Positions 1 through 6,847 of a DNA stretch of 13,840 nucleotides are shown here, in pieces (position 1 is the stretch's first letter; the number at the start of each line of letters is the position of its first letter). This DNA comes from Thermoplasmata archaeon (GTDB lineage: Archaea > Thermoplasmatota > Thermoplasmata > Thermoplasmatales > Thermoplasmataceae). The notes below the pieces were generated by a model. It saw only the letters and a program-made list of their open reading frames with translations, made no database searches and was not told where the DNA came from. Location: positions 1 to 13,840 of the forward strand of contig JAJZOK010000165.1 in assembly GCA_021811525.1 (NCBI GenBank), given 5' to 3'. The position numbers and the translations under genes are program-made.

Positions 1-72
1 TGGACCGGTCGGGATTTGAACCCGAGGCCTCCTGCTTGCGAAGCAGGCGATCTACCCCTGATCTACCGGCCC
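1..72 (-). tRNA. tRNA-Ala (anticodon CGC)
   Basis: Read on the minus strand this folds into a complete cloverleaf. The 7-bp acceptor stem (GGGCCGG with CCGGTCC) contains the G3:U70 wobble pair that is the alanine identity element. The D stem is GATC/GATC. The anticodon stem is CCTGC/GCAGG around a TTCGCAA loop, giving anticodon CGC (reads GCG). The variable loop has 5 nt and the T stem is TCGGG/CCCGA with a TTCAAAT loop. The discriminator base A73 is at window position 1, so whether CCA is encoded cannot be seen. No intron is present. The identity rests on both the anticodon and G3:U70. Confidence 0.97.
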
Positions 73-94
73 TGGATTTACTCTAATGCATTAC

Positions 95-105
95 GGAAAT
101 AAAAG
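95..105 (-). promoter_or_regulatory. TATA box of tRNA-Ala
   Basis: The minus strand reads CTTTTATTTCC here. Its centre lies about 28 nt before the mature tRNA 5' end, the usual archaeal TATA-to-start distance, so transcription would begin within a few bases of the mature end. Called from position and composition only. Confidence 0.55.
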
Positions 106-119
106 GGATTTGGGCTGTT

Positions 120-333
120 CCCAGTAAACTGGGGGTGCAGTTTATTTTACGCAAAGGTTAGAATGAGTTCTGGAGATGTGTTTCAGGAATCCATGGATTG
201 AATTCGGTAGTATACGCGAAACCAGTAGCTCAGAGAGCGGTTCCCTGTCATATGGAAACTGTGGTTTCAGATAAAGAATACTAAAAAATGCAGGAAGAAA
301 CAAACCAGTCCATTAATTTCAGGCTCATTAACC
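120..333. other. Gene-free stretch between tRNA-Ala and esterase 1
   Basis: No convincing coding region or known RNA family was recognised in this stretch. It holds a small near-palindrome at 120-133 (CCCAGT and ACTGGG separated by AA). A longer bulged inverted repeat lies at 218-268: GAAACC at 218-223 pairs with GGTTTC at 263-268, and AGT at 224-226 pairs with ACT at 258-260. An inner TTCC/GGAA pairing (241-244 with 254-257) may extend it. Part of it (TAGCTC then GAGC) looks like a tRNA D-arm, but there is no complete cloverleaf. Function unknown. Confidence 0.4.
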
Positions 334-336
334 CGA

Positions 337-370
337 ATTAAGAAAAAAGAATTAGGCAGGATAATCCTGC
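337..370 (-). terminator. Hairpin plus T-run downstream of esterase 1
   Basis: On the minus strand, 38 nt past the esterase stop codon, a perfect 7-bp inverted repeat (GCAGGAT/ATCCTGC, 356-370, 1-nt centre) is followed by a T-rich tract with a run of six Ts. Archaeal termination depends mainly on such T-runs, so this is a plausible 3' end for the esterase mRNA. The very short loop means the RNA hairpin would in practice open to a 3-nt loop. Confidence 0.55.
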
Positions 371-407
371 ATGATACATTGTCTTGGATTGGCATTCCTA
401 GCAGCCG

Positions 408-1346
408 TTATTCGCTGCCATCCATGAGAATCCGCCCTATGGCATGTGCTGCCATCAGCAGATAGTTTCTAGCGGATCTTGAAATTTCAAAGAATGATGC
501 AAAACCGTGTATCATTCCCAGGGCCCTTACACCTGTTGCATTGGTTCCGTTTGCCCTCAATCTTGCAACAAATGACTCCCCCTGGTCTCTCAGGGGGTCG
601 TATTCCGCTGTGAAGACTATTGTTTCGGGGATTCCGGAAAAATCGCTGGAATTCATTACCGCGAATTCTGGATTTAGCAAATCCGAAGGTGAGTTCATGT
701 ACTGTTTCATGAACCAAGCACTAAGGGCGCCGGTCAGGAAGTAACCATCAGAGAATTCCCTATGTGATTTGGATGATATGTCTGCTGCAACAACAGGATA
801 GAAAAGCAGTTGAGCCTTTGGAATCTGGAGCCCATTATCTCTTGCCTTCATGGAAATTACTGCGGAAAGGTTGCTTCCCGCACTGTCTCCTGCCAGGCCT
901 ATCTTCCCTTTGGCAATTCCAAGGCTTCCGCAGTTGTCAAGCACCCAGGAATATGCTGCGTACGCATCATTTACGGCGGTGGGGAATTTATGTTCAGGTG
1001 CCAGCCTGTAATCCACTGACAGGACATTGCAACCTGATTCCTTTGCGATTAATCTACATACAGAATCATGTGTCTGAAGATTGCCGAAGACAAAACCTCC
1101 TCCGTGGAAATATATTATAAGGGCGTTGCTCCCAAATCCAGAATACAATCTGGCCTTTATGTTTCCACCGTCCACTGGAATATCACGGTCCTTCACTTCG
1201 GCAATTGGGATTTCTTCATGGTTGAGGGCAACTGACGCACTGTCATTGAAATCCCTGAATTCCTTGGGGGTAACCTTTGAAATGTCTGGCATTCCTATCT
1301 GTTCCATCATCTGAAGCAGATTCTTCAAGTCCGGATCTAGAGGCAT
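408..1346 (-). CDS. Alpha/beta-hydrolase esterase, HSL family (copy 1)
   Basis: Predicted carboxylesterase/lipase of the hormone-sensitive-lipase (family IV) group, hydrolysing short acyl esters; probably cytoplasmic, as no signal peptide is seen. The 312 residues match the usual length of the archaeal enzymes. The oxyanion-hole motif HGGG is at 81-84, the YRLAPEHKFP segment at 113-122 and the nucleophile motif GDSAG at 153-157 (Ser155). The likely acid is Asp250 in EYDPLRD and the likely base His280 in MIHGF, so the triad is intact. The first ~45 residues would form the cap. A T-rich TATA-like element about 27 nt before the ATG suggests a leaderless mRNA separate from the upstream copy. It is a tandem paralogue of the next gene. 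The natural substrate cannot be told from sequence. Confidence 0.93.
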   Translation of the reverse strand: MPLDPDLKNLLQMMEQIGMPDISKVTPKEFRDFNDSASVALNHEEIPIAEVKDRDIPVDGGNIKARLYSGFGSNALIIYFHGGGFVFGNLQTHDSVCRLIAKESGCNVLSVDYRLAPEHKFPTAVNDAYAAYSWVLDNCGSLGIAKGKIGLAGDSAGSNLSAVISMKARDNGLQIPKAQLLFYPVVAADISSKSHREFSDGYFLTGALSAWFMKQYMNSPSDLLNPEFAVMNSSDFSGIPETIVFTAEYDPLRDQGESFVARLRANGTNATGVRALGMIHGFASFFEISRSARNYLLMAAHAIGRILMDGSE

Positions 1347-1368
1347 GCCAATTCAAACAACTGAACAG

Positions 1369-1378
1369 ACAAATACAT
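1369..1378 (-). promoter_or_regulatory. Possible TATA element of esterase 1
   Basis: The minus strand reads about TGTATTTG, centred about 27 nt before the ATG at 1346, which fits a leaderless transcript. The match to the archaeal TATA consensus is weak. There is no Shine-Dalgarno sequence before the ATG. Confidence 0.35.
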
Positions 1379-1405
1379 TACTGTACATATTGGCACTAAA
1401 ACTAG

Positions 1406-1420
1406 TCAATTAAAAAATCA
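1406..1420 (-). terminator. T-rich tract downstream of esterase 2
   Basis: On the minus strand, about 40 nt after the stop codon of esterase 2, a run of six Ts (1412-1417) lies in a T/A-rich stretch. Such tracts terminate archaeal transcription. Together with the TATA-like element further on, it suggests that the two esterases are separate transcription units. Confidence 0.35.
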
Positions 1421-1456
1421 GTAAAGAGTGGTGCATTTTAGCCAAATGGCAAGAGA

Positions 1457-2392
1457 TTACTTCATCAATTTTTGTGATGCCAGTCCGCAGGCCATCCTGA
1501 AGAAATTCCTTGCTGCATTTGATGTTGAAATATGGGATACAAAGGCGTGGAACATTCCCAGAGCCCTGATTCCAGTGGCCTCAGTGCCTGCCTCCCTCAA
1601 CCTGTAGACGAGTGTTTCGGCAGGGTCCCTCAGAGTGTCGTATTCAGCTGTGAAAACAATGGTCTCTGGCATGCCTGATAGATTATCATGGCTCAGGATG
1701 GAGTAATACGGGTGAATCAGGTCCGCTTTTCCCCTGATATACTTTTCAGTGAACCACTTTGTGTAAGGGTTGTCCAGGTTGTAACCCCCCGAATATTCGC
1801 TCTGTGAAAAGGAAGTGGTGTCATAACCGATTACCGGGTAGAAAAGGAGCTGCAATTGCGGCATTGGCTTTCCAGTGTCCTTGCACATCAGGGTAACTGC
1901 TGCAGCGAGATTCCCCCCGGCGCTGTCACCTGAAACTGCAATCCTGTTACTATTGGCTTTGAGTTCGGATGAGTGTTCCCTTGCCCACATATATGCCGCA
2001 AATGCATCGTTAACCGCAGTGGGAAACTTATGCTCGGGTGCAAGCCTGTAGCCCACTGAAAGAATTCTGCAACCCGAGTAATGGGCCATGGTCCTGCATA
2101 TATAATCATATGAGTCAATTGAGCCAAAAACAAAACCTCCCCCATGGAAAAATACAATGAGTGCATCGCTGGAATTTTCAGTTGAATAAAGCCTTGCGCC
2201 TATCTCACCGCCCTCCACTCCAATTACAAAGTCCTGAGTTTCTGCATTTGGCGCATCAGGCCTGGTTTTCCTGCTCTCATACGCTTCTGTTTTCCGGTAT
2301 TCCTTTATATTGATGCTGTTGTAGTCAAAATTGTTCATGTCAGGCATTGTATCCAGTGTCTTCCGCAGAACGGGATCGAGAGGCATTTCCAT
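1457..2392 (-). CDS. Alpha/beta-hydrolase esterase, HSL family (copy 2)
   Basis: Second family-IV carboxylesterase, 311 aa, similar along its whole length to the neighbouring copy (about half identical by eye in the core). HGGG is at 83-86, YRLAPEHKFP at 115-124 and GDSAG at 155-159 with nucleophile Ser157. Asp252 (EYDTLRD) and His282 (MFHAF) complete the triad. There is no signal peptide or membrane segment. The start is uncertain by two codons: ATG at 2392 or ATG at 2386 (MPLDP, matching the start of the paralogue). A good TATA box at 2408-2417 puts transcription start at about 2386-2390, so translation is leaderless and the 2386 ATG may be the true start. It is divergent from the helicase gene. 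The strongest differences from copy 1 are in the N-terminal cap and in residues 190-235, so substrate range may differ. Confidence 0.93.
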   Translation of the reverse strand: MEMPLDPVLRKTLDTMPDMNNFDYNSINIKEYRKTEAYESRKTRPDAPNAETQDFVIGVEGGEIGARLYSTENSSDALIVFFHGGGFVFGSIDSYDYICRTMAHYSGCRILSVGYRLAPEHKFPTAVNDAFAAYMWAREHSSELKANSNRIAVSGDSAGGNLAAAVTLMCKDTGKPMPQLQLLFYPVIGYDTTSFSQSEYSGGYNLDNPYTKWFTEKYIRGKADLIHPYYSILSHDNLSGMPETIVFTAEYDTLRDPAETLVYRLREAGTEATGIRALGMFHAFVSHISTSNAARNFFRMACGLASQKLMK

Positions 2393-2407
2393 TCAAGTGC
2401 TGCCAGC

Positions 2408-2417
2408 CTTAAATAGG
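2408..2417 (-). promoter_or_regulatory. TATA box of esterase 2
   Basis: The minus strand reads CCTATTTAAG, centred 20-26 nt before the two candidate ATGs (2392, 2386). It forms one half of a compact bidirectional promoter with the helicase TATA box only about 20 bp away. Confidence 0.6.
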
Positions 2418-2436
2418 TTGCCACCAGAGAGGATAA

Positions 2437-2446
2437 CTTATATGCA
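2437..2446 (+). promoter_or_regulatory. TATA box of the hef-like helicase
   Basis: ACTTATATGC on the plus strand, centred about 28 nt upstream of the TTG at 2469. The spacing predicts a transcript starting at or within 2-3 nt of that TTG, which supports it as a leaderless start codon. Confidence 0.6.
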
Positions 2447-2468
2447 GAGGGGCAATATTTGATTCAAG

Positions 2469-4076
2469 TTGAGTAGTGTTTCAGGAAGCTCCCATACAGG
2501 CAAGGGTGAAGGGAAGAAATTTTTTGGTGGCAGAATCGAACCCCGGGAATACCAGATAAGCCTGTTTGAAGATGCAATAGAAAGAAACACTCTTATCGTT
2601 CTACCCACAGGGCTGGGAAAAACCATAATTGCTGCAATGGTCGCAGAGTACGTGCTGAAACAAAAGAAGGAAAAAGTGATATTCCTTGCCCCTACAAGAC
2701 CCTTGATCACACAGCATTTTGAGACCATGAAGAAGCTCCTGGATCTTGGAGAGGATGAGATATCCAGATTCACGGGAGAGGTTGACAACGAAGACCGGCT
2801 GCTGAAATGGGTAACCTCAAAGGTGGTTATCTCAACTCCGCAGGTCGTCCTCAATGACATGAGGAACGGTCTGCTCAACATTGCAAACTATGGCCTCATT
2901 GTCTTTGACGAGGCTCACCGTGCATCAGGAAATTACGCATACGTGGATATTGCAAGGAACTTCCTCGATGCAAAGCATCGGCTCATACTTGGAATAACAG
3001 CAAGCCCCGGATGGGATAGGGAAAAGCTCAATGAAATCAACCAGGCCCTTGGCATTGAAGCTGTGAGAATCAAGACCGAGAACGATCCTGATGTGCAGAA
3101 GTACATGGGGGGCATTGACCTAAGGATAACAAGCCTGAAGCTGCCCCCCTATGTAAAAGAGCTTGCAGATCTTCTGAGGGCCGTAATTGACCAGATCACT
3201 GATAAAATACGGGCAGCTGGAGTTTTCAGGCCCGGAAGGTTTTCCAGAAGCGAGATCGCCCAGAAAATCGGGGAAGTCATACAGAGGGCAAAGAATGGCG
3301 AGAAAAACCTGTTCGTCACTGTTACTTACATGTCAGCAGCAATCCGGTTAGATTACCTTCTTGAATATCTCGAAAGCCAGGGGCTCGAGATTGCATGGGA
3401 TTATGTAAACGAGATACTGAACAGTGATGAAAAGACGCTGAAGAAGACTGCATCCATTGCAGGCAAGATTCCTGAATTCAACTCTTTCATCGTCAAGCTT
3501 AAGGACCTCATGGACCAGAAGCTTGAAAACCCCAAAATGAAGGCAGTCATTGATCTTTGTGAGGAGCAGATCTCTGAAAACCCTGATTCAAGAGTGATTG
3601 TGTTCACGCATTTCAGGAAGACTTCGGATCTTCTTACCACCTACCTTAGAGAGAGATCAGCTTTGCTCAGGCCAATACGCTTCATAGGCCAGGCTGGCAA
3701 GTCTGGTGATGAGGGGTTGAAACAGAAAGACCAGGACCTGATTCTGCAGAAATTCAGGAACAATATTTTCAATGTGCTTGTGGCAACCAGCGTGGCAGAG
3801 GAGGGGCTGGATATTCCGGCAACTGACCTTGTGGTTTTCTTTGAGCCCGTGCCCTCCGAGATCAGAAGCATCCAGCGCCGGGGAAGAACTGGGAGGACCC
3901 ACGCTGGTACAGTAAGGATCCTCATGTATGAAGGAACCAGGGATTCAGGTTATTATTTTTCGAGCCTCAGAAAGGAGTCACGGATGAAGAAGAATATCCA
4001 GAAACTTCAGGAAGTACAACCCGAACCCAAGAGAAAAAAGGTTGGGGAAAACCCAAGCCTGGATGATTTTAATTGA
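2469..4076 (+). CDS. hef: Hef-like superfamily 2 DNA helicase, no nuclease domain
   Basis: Predicted ATP-dependent branched-DNA helicase of the Hef/FANCM group, acting on stalled forks. Over 535 aa the SF2 motifs run in order: PREYQ 25-29, Walker A LPTGLGKT 45-52, DEAH 147-150, TASPG 177-181, VIVFTHFR 376-383, ATSVAEEGLDIP 439-450 and QRRGRTGR 469-476. A helical insert at about 220-350 matches the Hef 'thumb'. Full-length euryarchaeal Hef carries a C-terminal XPF/ERCC4 nuclease plus helix-hairpin-helix (total about 750 aa); this protein stops after the helicase and a basic tail. The last residues (NPSLDDFN) resemble a degenerate PCNA-interacting box. Start TTG at 2469: no ATG is available before the Walker A region, and the TATA box sits about 28 nt upstream, so the mRNA is probably leaderless. 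Its 3' end overlaps rfcS by 8 bp, convergent. Confidence 0.9.
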   Translation: MSSVSGSSHTGKGEGKKFFGGRIEPREYQISLFEDAIERNTLIVLPTGLGKTIIAAMVAEYVLKQKKEKVIFLAPTRPLITQHFETMKKLLDLGEDEISRFTGEVDNEDRLLKWVTSKVVISTPQVVLNDMRNGLLNIANYGLIVFDEAHRASGNYAYVDIARNFLDAKHRLILGITASPGWDREKLNEINQALGIEAVRIKTENDPDVQKYMGGIDLRITSLKLPPYVKELADLLRAVIDQITDKIRAAGVFRPGRFSRSEIAQKIGEVIQRAKNGEKNLFVTVTYMSAAIRLDYLLEYLESQGLEIAWDYVNEILNSDEKTLKKTASIAGKIPEFNSFIVKLKDLMDQKLENPKMKAVIDLCEEQISENPDSRVIVFTHFRKTSDLLTTYLRERSALLRPIRFIGQAGKSGDEGLKQKDQDLILQKFRNNIFNVLVATSVAEEGLDIPATDLVVFFEPVPSEIRSIQRRGRTGRTHAGTVRILMYEGTRDSGYYFSSLRKESRMKKNIQKLQEVQPEPKRKKVGENPSLDDFN

Positions 4077-5025
4077 ATTCCTGCCCAATATAGGCAAGTC
4101 TTGCCAGCAGAGCGTCCAACTGTATGAGGTCGCTAGATCCTTCCACTAACCTGAATTCTGACTCGCCAAGTGCCATGATTATCTGCACTTTCTGCTTGGG
4201 TGAAATCTGCTCTTTTCTTACTGCGGAATGCAAACCCCTGACTATGTCCATCCCTGATAGGCCGTACTCAACCATCATTGTATCTAGCATCTCCCGGGAG
4301 TCCTCGAACAAGCCGCTGACTGCCTTTGAAAGCAGGGCCTTGAACTCCTTTGGGTTGGCAAGGCCTGATATTTCGTAAATCTTTGCTGCACTGAGCTCGC
4401 CAGAGGACTTAATTGTCTGGAGGATGTTTACAGCTTTCCTGAGATCGCCTTCAGATATTTCAGTGATAGCCTCAAGCGAGTCCTGGTCCATCTGGAAACC
4501 TTCGCTGTCAGCAATTATCCTGATTCTCTTAATCATGTCCTCCCCCTTGATTGGTTTGTACCTCAGTACAACGGTTCTGGATTGTATTGGAAGAATGATC
4601 TGGGAAGAATAGTTGCAGGAAAAGATGAACCGGGTTGTTGAGGAATAGATTTCCATGGTTCTTCTCAGGGCGGCCTGAGCCTCAGGGGTAAGCTGGTCTG
4701 CCTCGTCGAGAAATATTATCTTGAAGCCAAGGTCATTTGAAGGCATGATCCTTGCGAAATCCTTCACATTCTCCCTTATCACATCAATTCCCCTTTCGTT
4801 GGATGCATTGAGTTCGAGGAAATTTTCCTTCCAGTTCTCGCCGAAAAGCTCGATTGCAGTGCAGATGGCTGTTGTGGTCTTACCCGTTCCGGCTGGGCCT
4901 GCAAGTATGATGTGAGGAAGCTGCCTGTGTTTTACAAAGGATTCGATCTTCCTTGTGTTTGCGTCCTGGCCAACGATGTCTGAGAGTTTCTTGGGCCTGT
5001 ATTTTTCGTTCCAGATGTCTATCAT
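4069..5025 (-). CDS. rfcS: Replication factor C small subunit (clamp loader ATPase)
   Basis: AAA+ subunit of the archaeal clamp loader, which opens PCNA and loads it on primed DNA; it works with a large subunit not in this window. Numbered from the ATG at 5025 (318 aa, normal length): WNEKYRPKKLSDIVGQ near the N-terminus, Walker A GPAGTGKT 43-50, Walker B with DEAD 107-110, sensor 1 SCNY 136-139, trans-acting arginine motif SRT 149-151 (usually SRC) and sensor 2 GDLRKAVN 193-200. The C-terminal collar domain follows from about 220. A TTG three codons upstream (5034) could also be used. The ATG is preferred because MIDIWNEKYRP fits family N-termini. No clear Shine-Dalgarno; a TATA-like element lies at about 5065-5073. 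Confidence 0.96.
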   Translation of the reverse strand: MIDIWNEKYRPKKLSDIVGQDANTRKIESFVKHRQLPHIILAGPAGTGKTTTAICTAIELFGENWKENFLELNASNERGIDVIRENVKDFARIMPSNDLGFKIIFLDEADQLTPEAQAALRRTMEIYSSTTRFIFSCNYSSQIILPIQSRTVVLRYKPIKGEDMIKRIRIIADSEGFQMDQDSLEAITEISEGDLRKAVNILQTIKSSGELSAAKIYEISGLANPKEFKALLSKAVSGLFEDSREMLDTMMVEYGLSGMDIVRGLHSAVRKEQISPKQKVQIIMALGESEFRLVEGSSDLIQLDALLARLAYIGQEFN

Positions 5026-5063
5026 TTTGATCAACGAAGGTAGTTAAAGTCAAGAGTCCAAAG

Positions 5064-5074
5064 GGCATTTAATT
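5064..5074 (-). promoter_or_regulatory. Possible TATA box of rfcS
   Basis: The minus strand reads GAATTAAATGC. Its centre predicts transcription start near 5043, giving a leader of about 18 nt to the ATG or 9 nt to the upstream TTG. A second AT-rich site (CTTATAG, near 5080-5086) is an alternative, so the assignment is tentative. Confidence 0.35.
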
Positions 5075-5172
5075 CTTTTCTATAAGAGGAAACCCCATAG
5101 CTGATTATTGTGTATCACAGGAATGGGTGCCTTATTCTGTGCGTACCCGAACTCAGGATGAGGATGCAGAGT

Positions 5173-5189
5173 TGTTTAAACTTTATTTC
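5173..5189 (+). promoter_or_regulatory. TATA region of purN
   Basis: TGTTTAAACTTTATTTC on the plus strand contains two overlapping TATA-like elements centred at about 5178 and 5184. These lie 24-27 nt before the ATGs at 5202 and 5211 respectively. This places the promoter inside the 5' part of the longest open frame and argues that the frame's upstream GTG (5127) is not used. Confidence 0.5.
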
Positions 5190-5201
5190 AACGGAAACCA
5201 T

Positions 5202-5834
5202 ATGATTCAAATGGCGGGAAAGAGGATCGTTGTTCTTGCATCCGGAGAGGGCACAAATTTCCAGGCGCTGATAGACGCTGTGTCCGAAGGAAAATTGAAT
5301 GGCATTCTCGTGGCCCTTGTCTCCGACAGGAAAGATTGCGGGGCACTGGAAAGGGCTCTGAGGAACGGCATAAAGGCGATTTCATTTCCCAGGGTCCCAT
5401 CCAACCGGGAAAGGTACTTTAAGGAGCTTCTTGCCATAATAGAAGGGCTTAAGCCTGACATCATTGTCATGGCTGGTTTCATGAAGATCCTCCCCGACTG
5501 GTTTATCCTGAAATTCCCCATGAAAATTGTCAACACCCATCCATCCCTGCTGCCCTGCTTCGGCGGGCCGGGCTTTTATGGCCACCATGTCCACGAAAAG
5601 GTAATAGAGAGCGGTGCCAGAATTTCAGGCTGCACTGCCCACTTTGTCATACCAGATGTGGACGCAGGACCCATAATACTACAGAGGGCTGTGAAGGTAG
5701 AGGACAGTGATACACCGGAATCGCTTGCGGGAAAGGTAAAGGAAGTTGAACATGAAGCCCTTGTGGAAGCAGTATCCCTTGTGCTGCAAGGAAACTACAG
5801 GATATCAGGAAAAAGGGTCCTGCGCCCTGAGTGA
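5202..5834 (+). CDS. purN: Phosphoribosylglycinamide formyltransferase PurN
   Basis: Transfers a formyl group from 10-formyltetrahydrofolate (or the archaeal equivalent) to GAR in step 3 of purine synthesis; cytoplasmic. Numbered from the ATG at 5202 (210 aa, normal for PurN): phosphate-binding SGEGTN 14-19, catalytic Asn111 and His113 in VNTHPSLLPCFGG, then YGHHVHEKVIESGARISGCTAHFV, and catalytic Asp154 in DVDAGPI. The open frame continues upstream to a GTG at 5127, but those 25 residues have no counterpart in the family and lie over the TATA element. An ATG at 5211 is a second possible start. It is divergent from rfcS; its 3' end overlaps the convergent CPBP gene by 30 bp. Confidence 0.95.
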   Translation: MIQMAGKRIVVLASGEGTNFQALIDAVSEGKLNGILVALVSDRKDCGALERALRNGIKAISFPRVPSNRERYFKELLAIIEGLKPDIIVMAGFMKILPDWFILKFPMKIVNTHPSLLPCFGGPGFYGHHVHEKVIESGARISGCTAHFVIPDVDAGPIILQRAVKVEDSDTPESLAGKVKEVEHEALVEAVSLVLQGNYRISGKRVLRPE

Positions 5835-6815
5835 AGGCAATGCCTCTGCCTTTCCTCTGCGTTCTATAGCTATGACTATGAGGAAAACTGTTGCAACGAC
5901 CCCGGAAAGAAGGGACCAAAGGACTGCAATGGCGTAGAAGTTTGTCGAAGAGGGCACAATAAGGGTCACGCTGGTGAATCCGTTGAAGAACCAGTGTATT
6001 GGAATATCAACAAAGATGCCAAACTTCATGAACCCAAAGGCTAGAATGAACCCGACGAAAGCTGCAGAAATAATCTTGCCGGGATCCCAGGCCCCGAATA
6101 GATAATGGGCTGCACCGAACAGAATGCTTGTTGCAGTTATGAGGATATAATCCCACACCGTCAAACCTAGTCCATACTTTTTCCTCATAATGCCCGGCAT
6201 GACGAATGCAGCAAGGCTATCGAGCCCGGTGCCATGTGCCCTTGCCACAAAATAGACTGATATCAGGCCCAGGGGTAGGATACGGAAACCAAATTCTTCG
6301 GCGTAAGGGGCAAAAATAAGCTGTACAAAGCCCAGATAAGGCTGTGCCTGCAATTCATTTTCAATGGACGTCCCGCCTATCTGGATACCCATGGCCTGTT
6401 CAATCAGAACCATAACGAGAGAGATCAGTAGGGCAAAAGAAGCCATGGCCCCATAGAATATGACTGGATTGTTTATTGCAGGCCCCTTCCGCCTCTTCAC
6501 TCCTAAGTAAAGCATGGACAGGAAGAATATGGAATAAAGGATGGTCATGCCCACGTTGAGCCAGATCGTAGCTACTCCAATGGGTGGGGTGTTCAAGAGA
6601 AGAAAGAAAAGGTAAAATGCAGAAGGTTTGCTGAAATTCGAAGCCCATGAAGGATCAAAGAGACCAATGGATGAAACCATGAAGAAAAGAAACGCAGTTG
6701 CAAATGTGATCAGGAAAACTGCCTTGAAAAGTGGGGAATCCTGCAGGTAGGTTTCCTTCTGCCCGAATGGCCTTGAAATTGCTGGAGCACCCCACGGATC
6801 TGGAACCCTGCCCAT
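5805..6815 (-). CDS. CPBP-family intramembrane metalloprotease (Rce1/Abi-like)
   Basis: Polytopic membrane protein, 336 aa, with about eight hydrophobic segments (first near 30-52, last near 293-316). The CPBP motifs are all present: EEFGFR at 173-178 (Glu173, Glu174, Arg178), FGAAH at 233-237 (His237) and HWFFN at 274-278 (His274, Asn278). In the family these form the metal-dependent active site within the membrane. Relatives cleave prenylated CAAX proteins in eukaryotes or process peptides in bacteria; the archaeal substrate is unknown. Between TM helices 3 and 5 a long loop precedes the EE motif. The gene lies 32 bp after the DUF35 gene but a TATA-like element overlaps that gene's end, so it probably has its own leaderless transcript. 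Proline/glycine-rich N-terminus with no signal peptide. Confidence 0.85.
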   Translation of the reverse strand: MGRVPDPWGAPAISRPFGQKETYLQDSPLFKAVFLITFATAFLFFMVSSIGLFDPSWASNFSKPSAFYLFFLLLNTPPIGVATIWLNVGMTILYSIFFLSMLYLGVKRRKGPAINNPVIFYGAMASFALLISLVMVLIEQAMGIQIGGTSIENELQAQPYLGFVQLIFAPYAEEFGFRILPLGLISVYFVARAHGTGLDSLAAFVMPGIMRKKYGLGLTVWDYILITATSILFGAAHYLFGAWDPGKIISAAFVGFILAFGFMKFGIFVDIPIHWFFNGFTSVTLIVPSSTNFYAIAVLWSLLSGVVATVFLIVIAIERRGKAEALPSLRAQDPFS

Positions 6816-6838
6816 GGGGTGAGTAACCCAAAATCGGG

Positions 6839-6846
6839 CTTAAAGA
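6839..6846 (-). promoter_or_regulatory. Possible TATA box of the CPBP gene
   Basis: The minus strand reads TCTTTAAG, overlapping the end of the upstream DUF35 gene and centred about 27 nt before the ATG at 6815. The spacing matches a leaderless start. There is no Shine-Dalgarno sequence before that ATG. Confidence 0.4.
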
Positions 6847-6847
6847 T

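Noticed and set aside
120..133. CCCAGT-AA-ACTGGG near-palindrome as a terminator
   Set aside because: No gene ends just upstream on either strand and no T-run follows; the 2-nt loop is too tight. Kept only as a note within the gene-free stretch.
218..290. Possible second tRNA gene, from a D-arm-like TAGCTC/GAGC segment
   Set aside because: No acceptor pairing of 7 bp at tRNA spacing, no T-loop TTC sequence in the right place and no anticodon arm.
2438..2881. Open frame of 147 codons antisense to the 5' part of the helicase gene
   Set aside because: It lies opposite strongly conserved helicase motifs, has no recognisable domain and is explained as a mirror of that gene's codon pattern.
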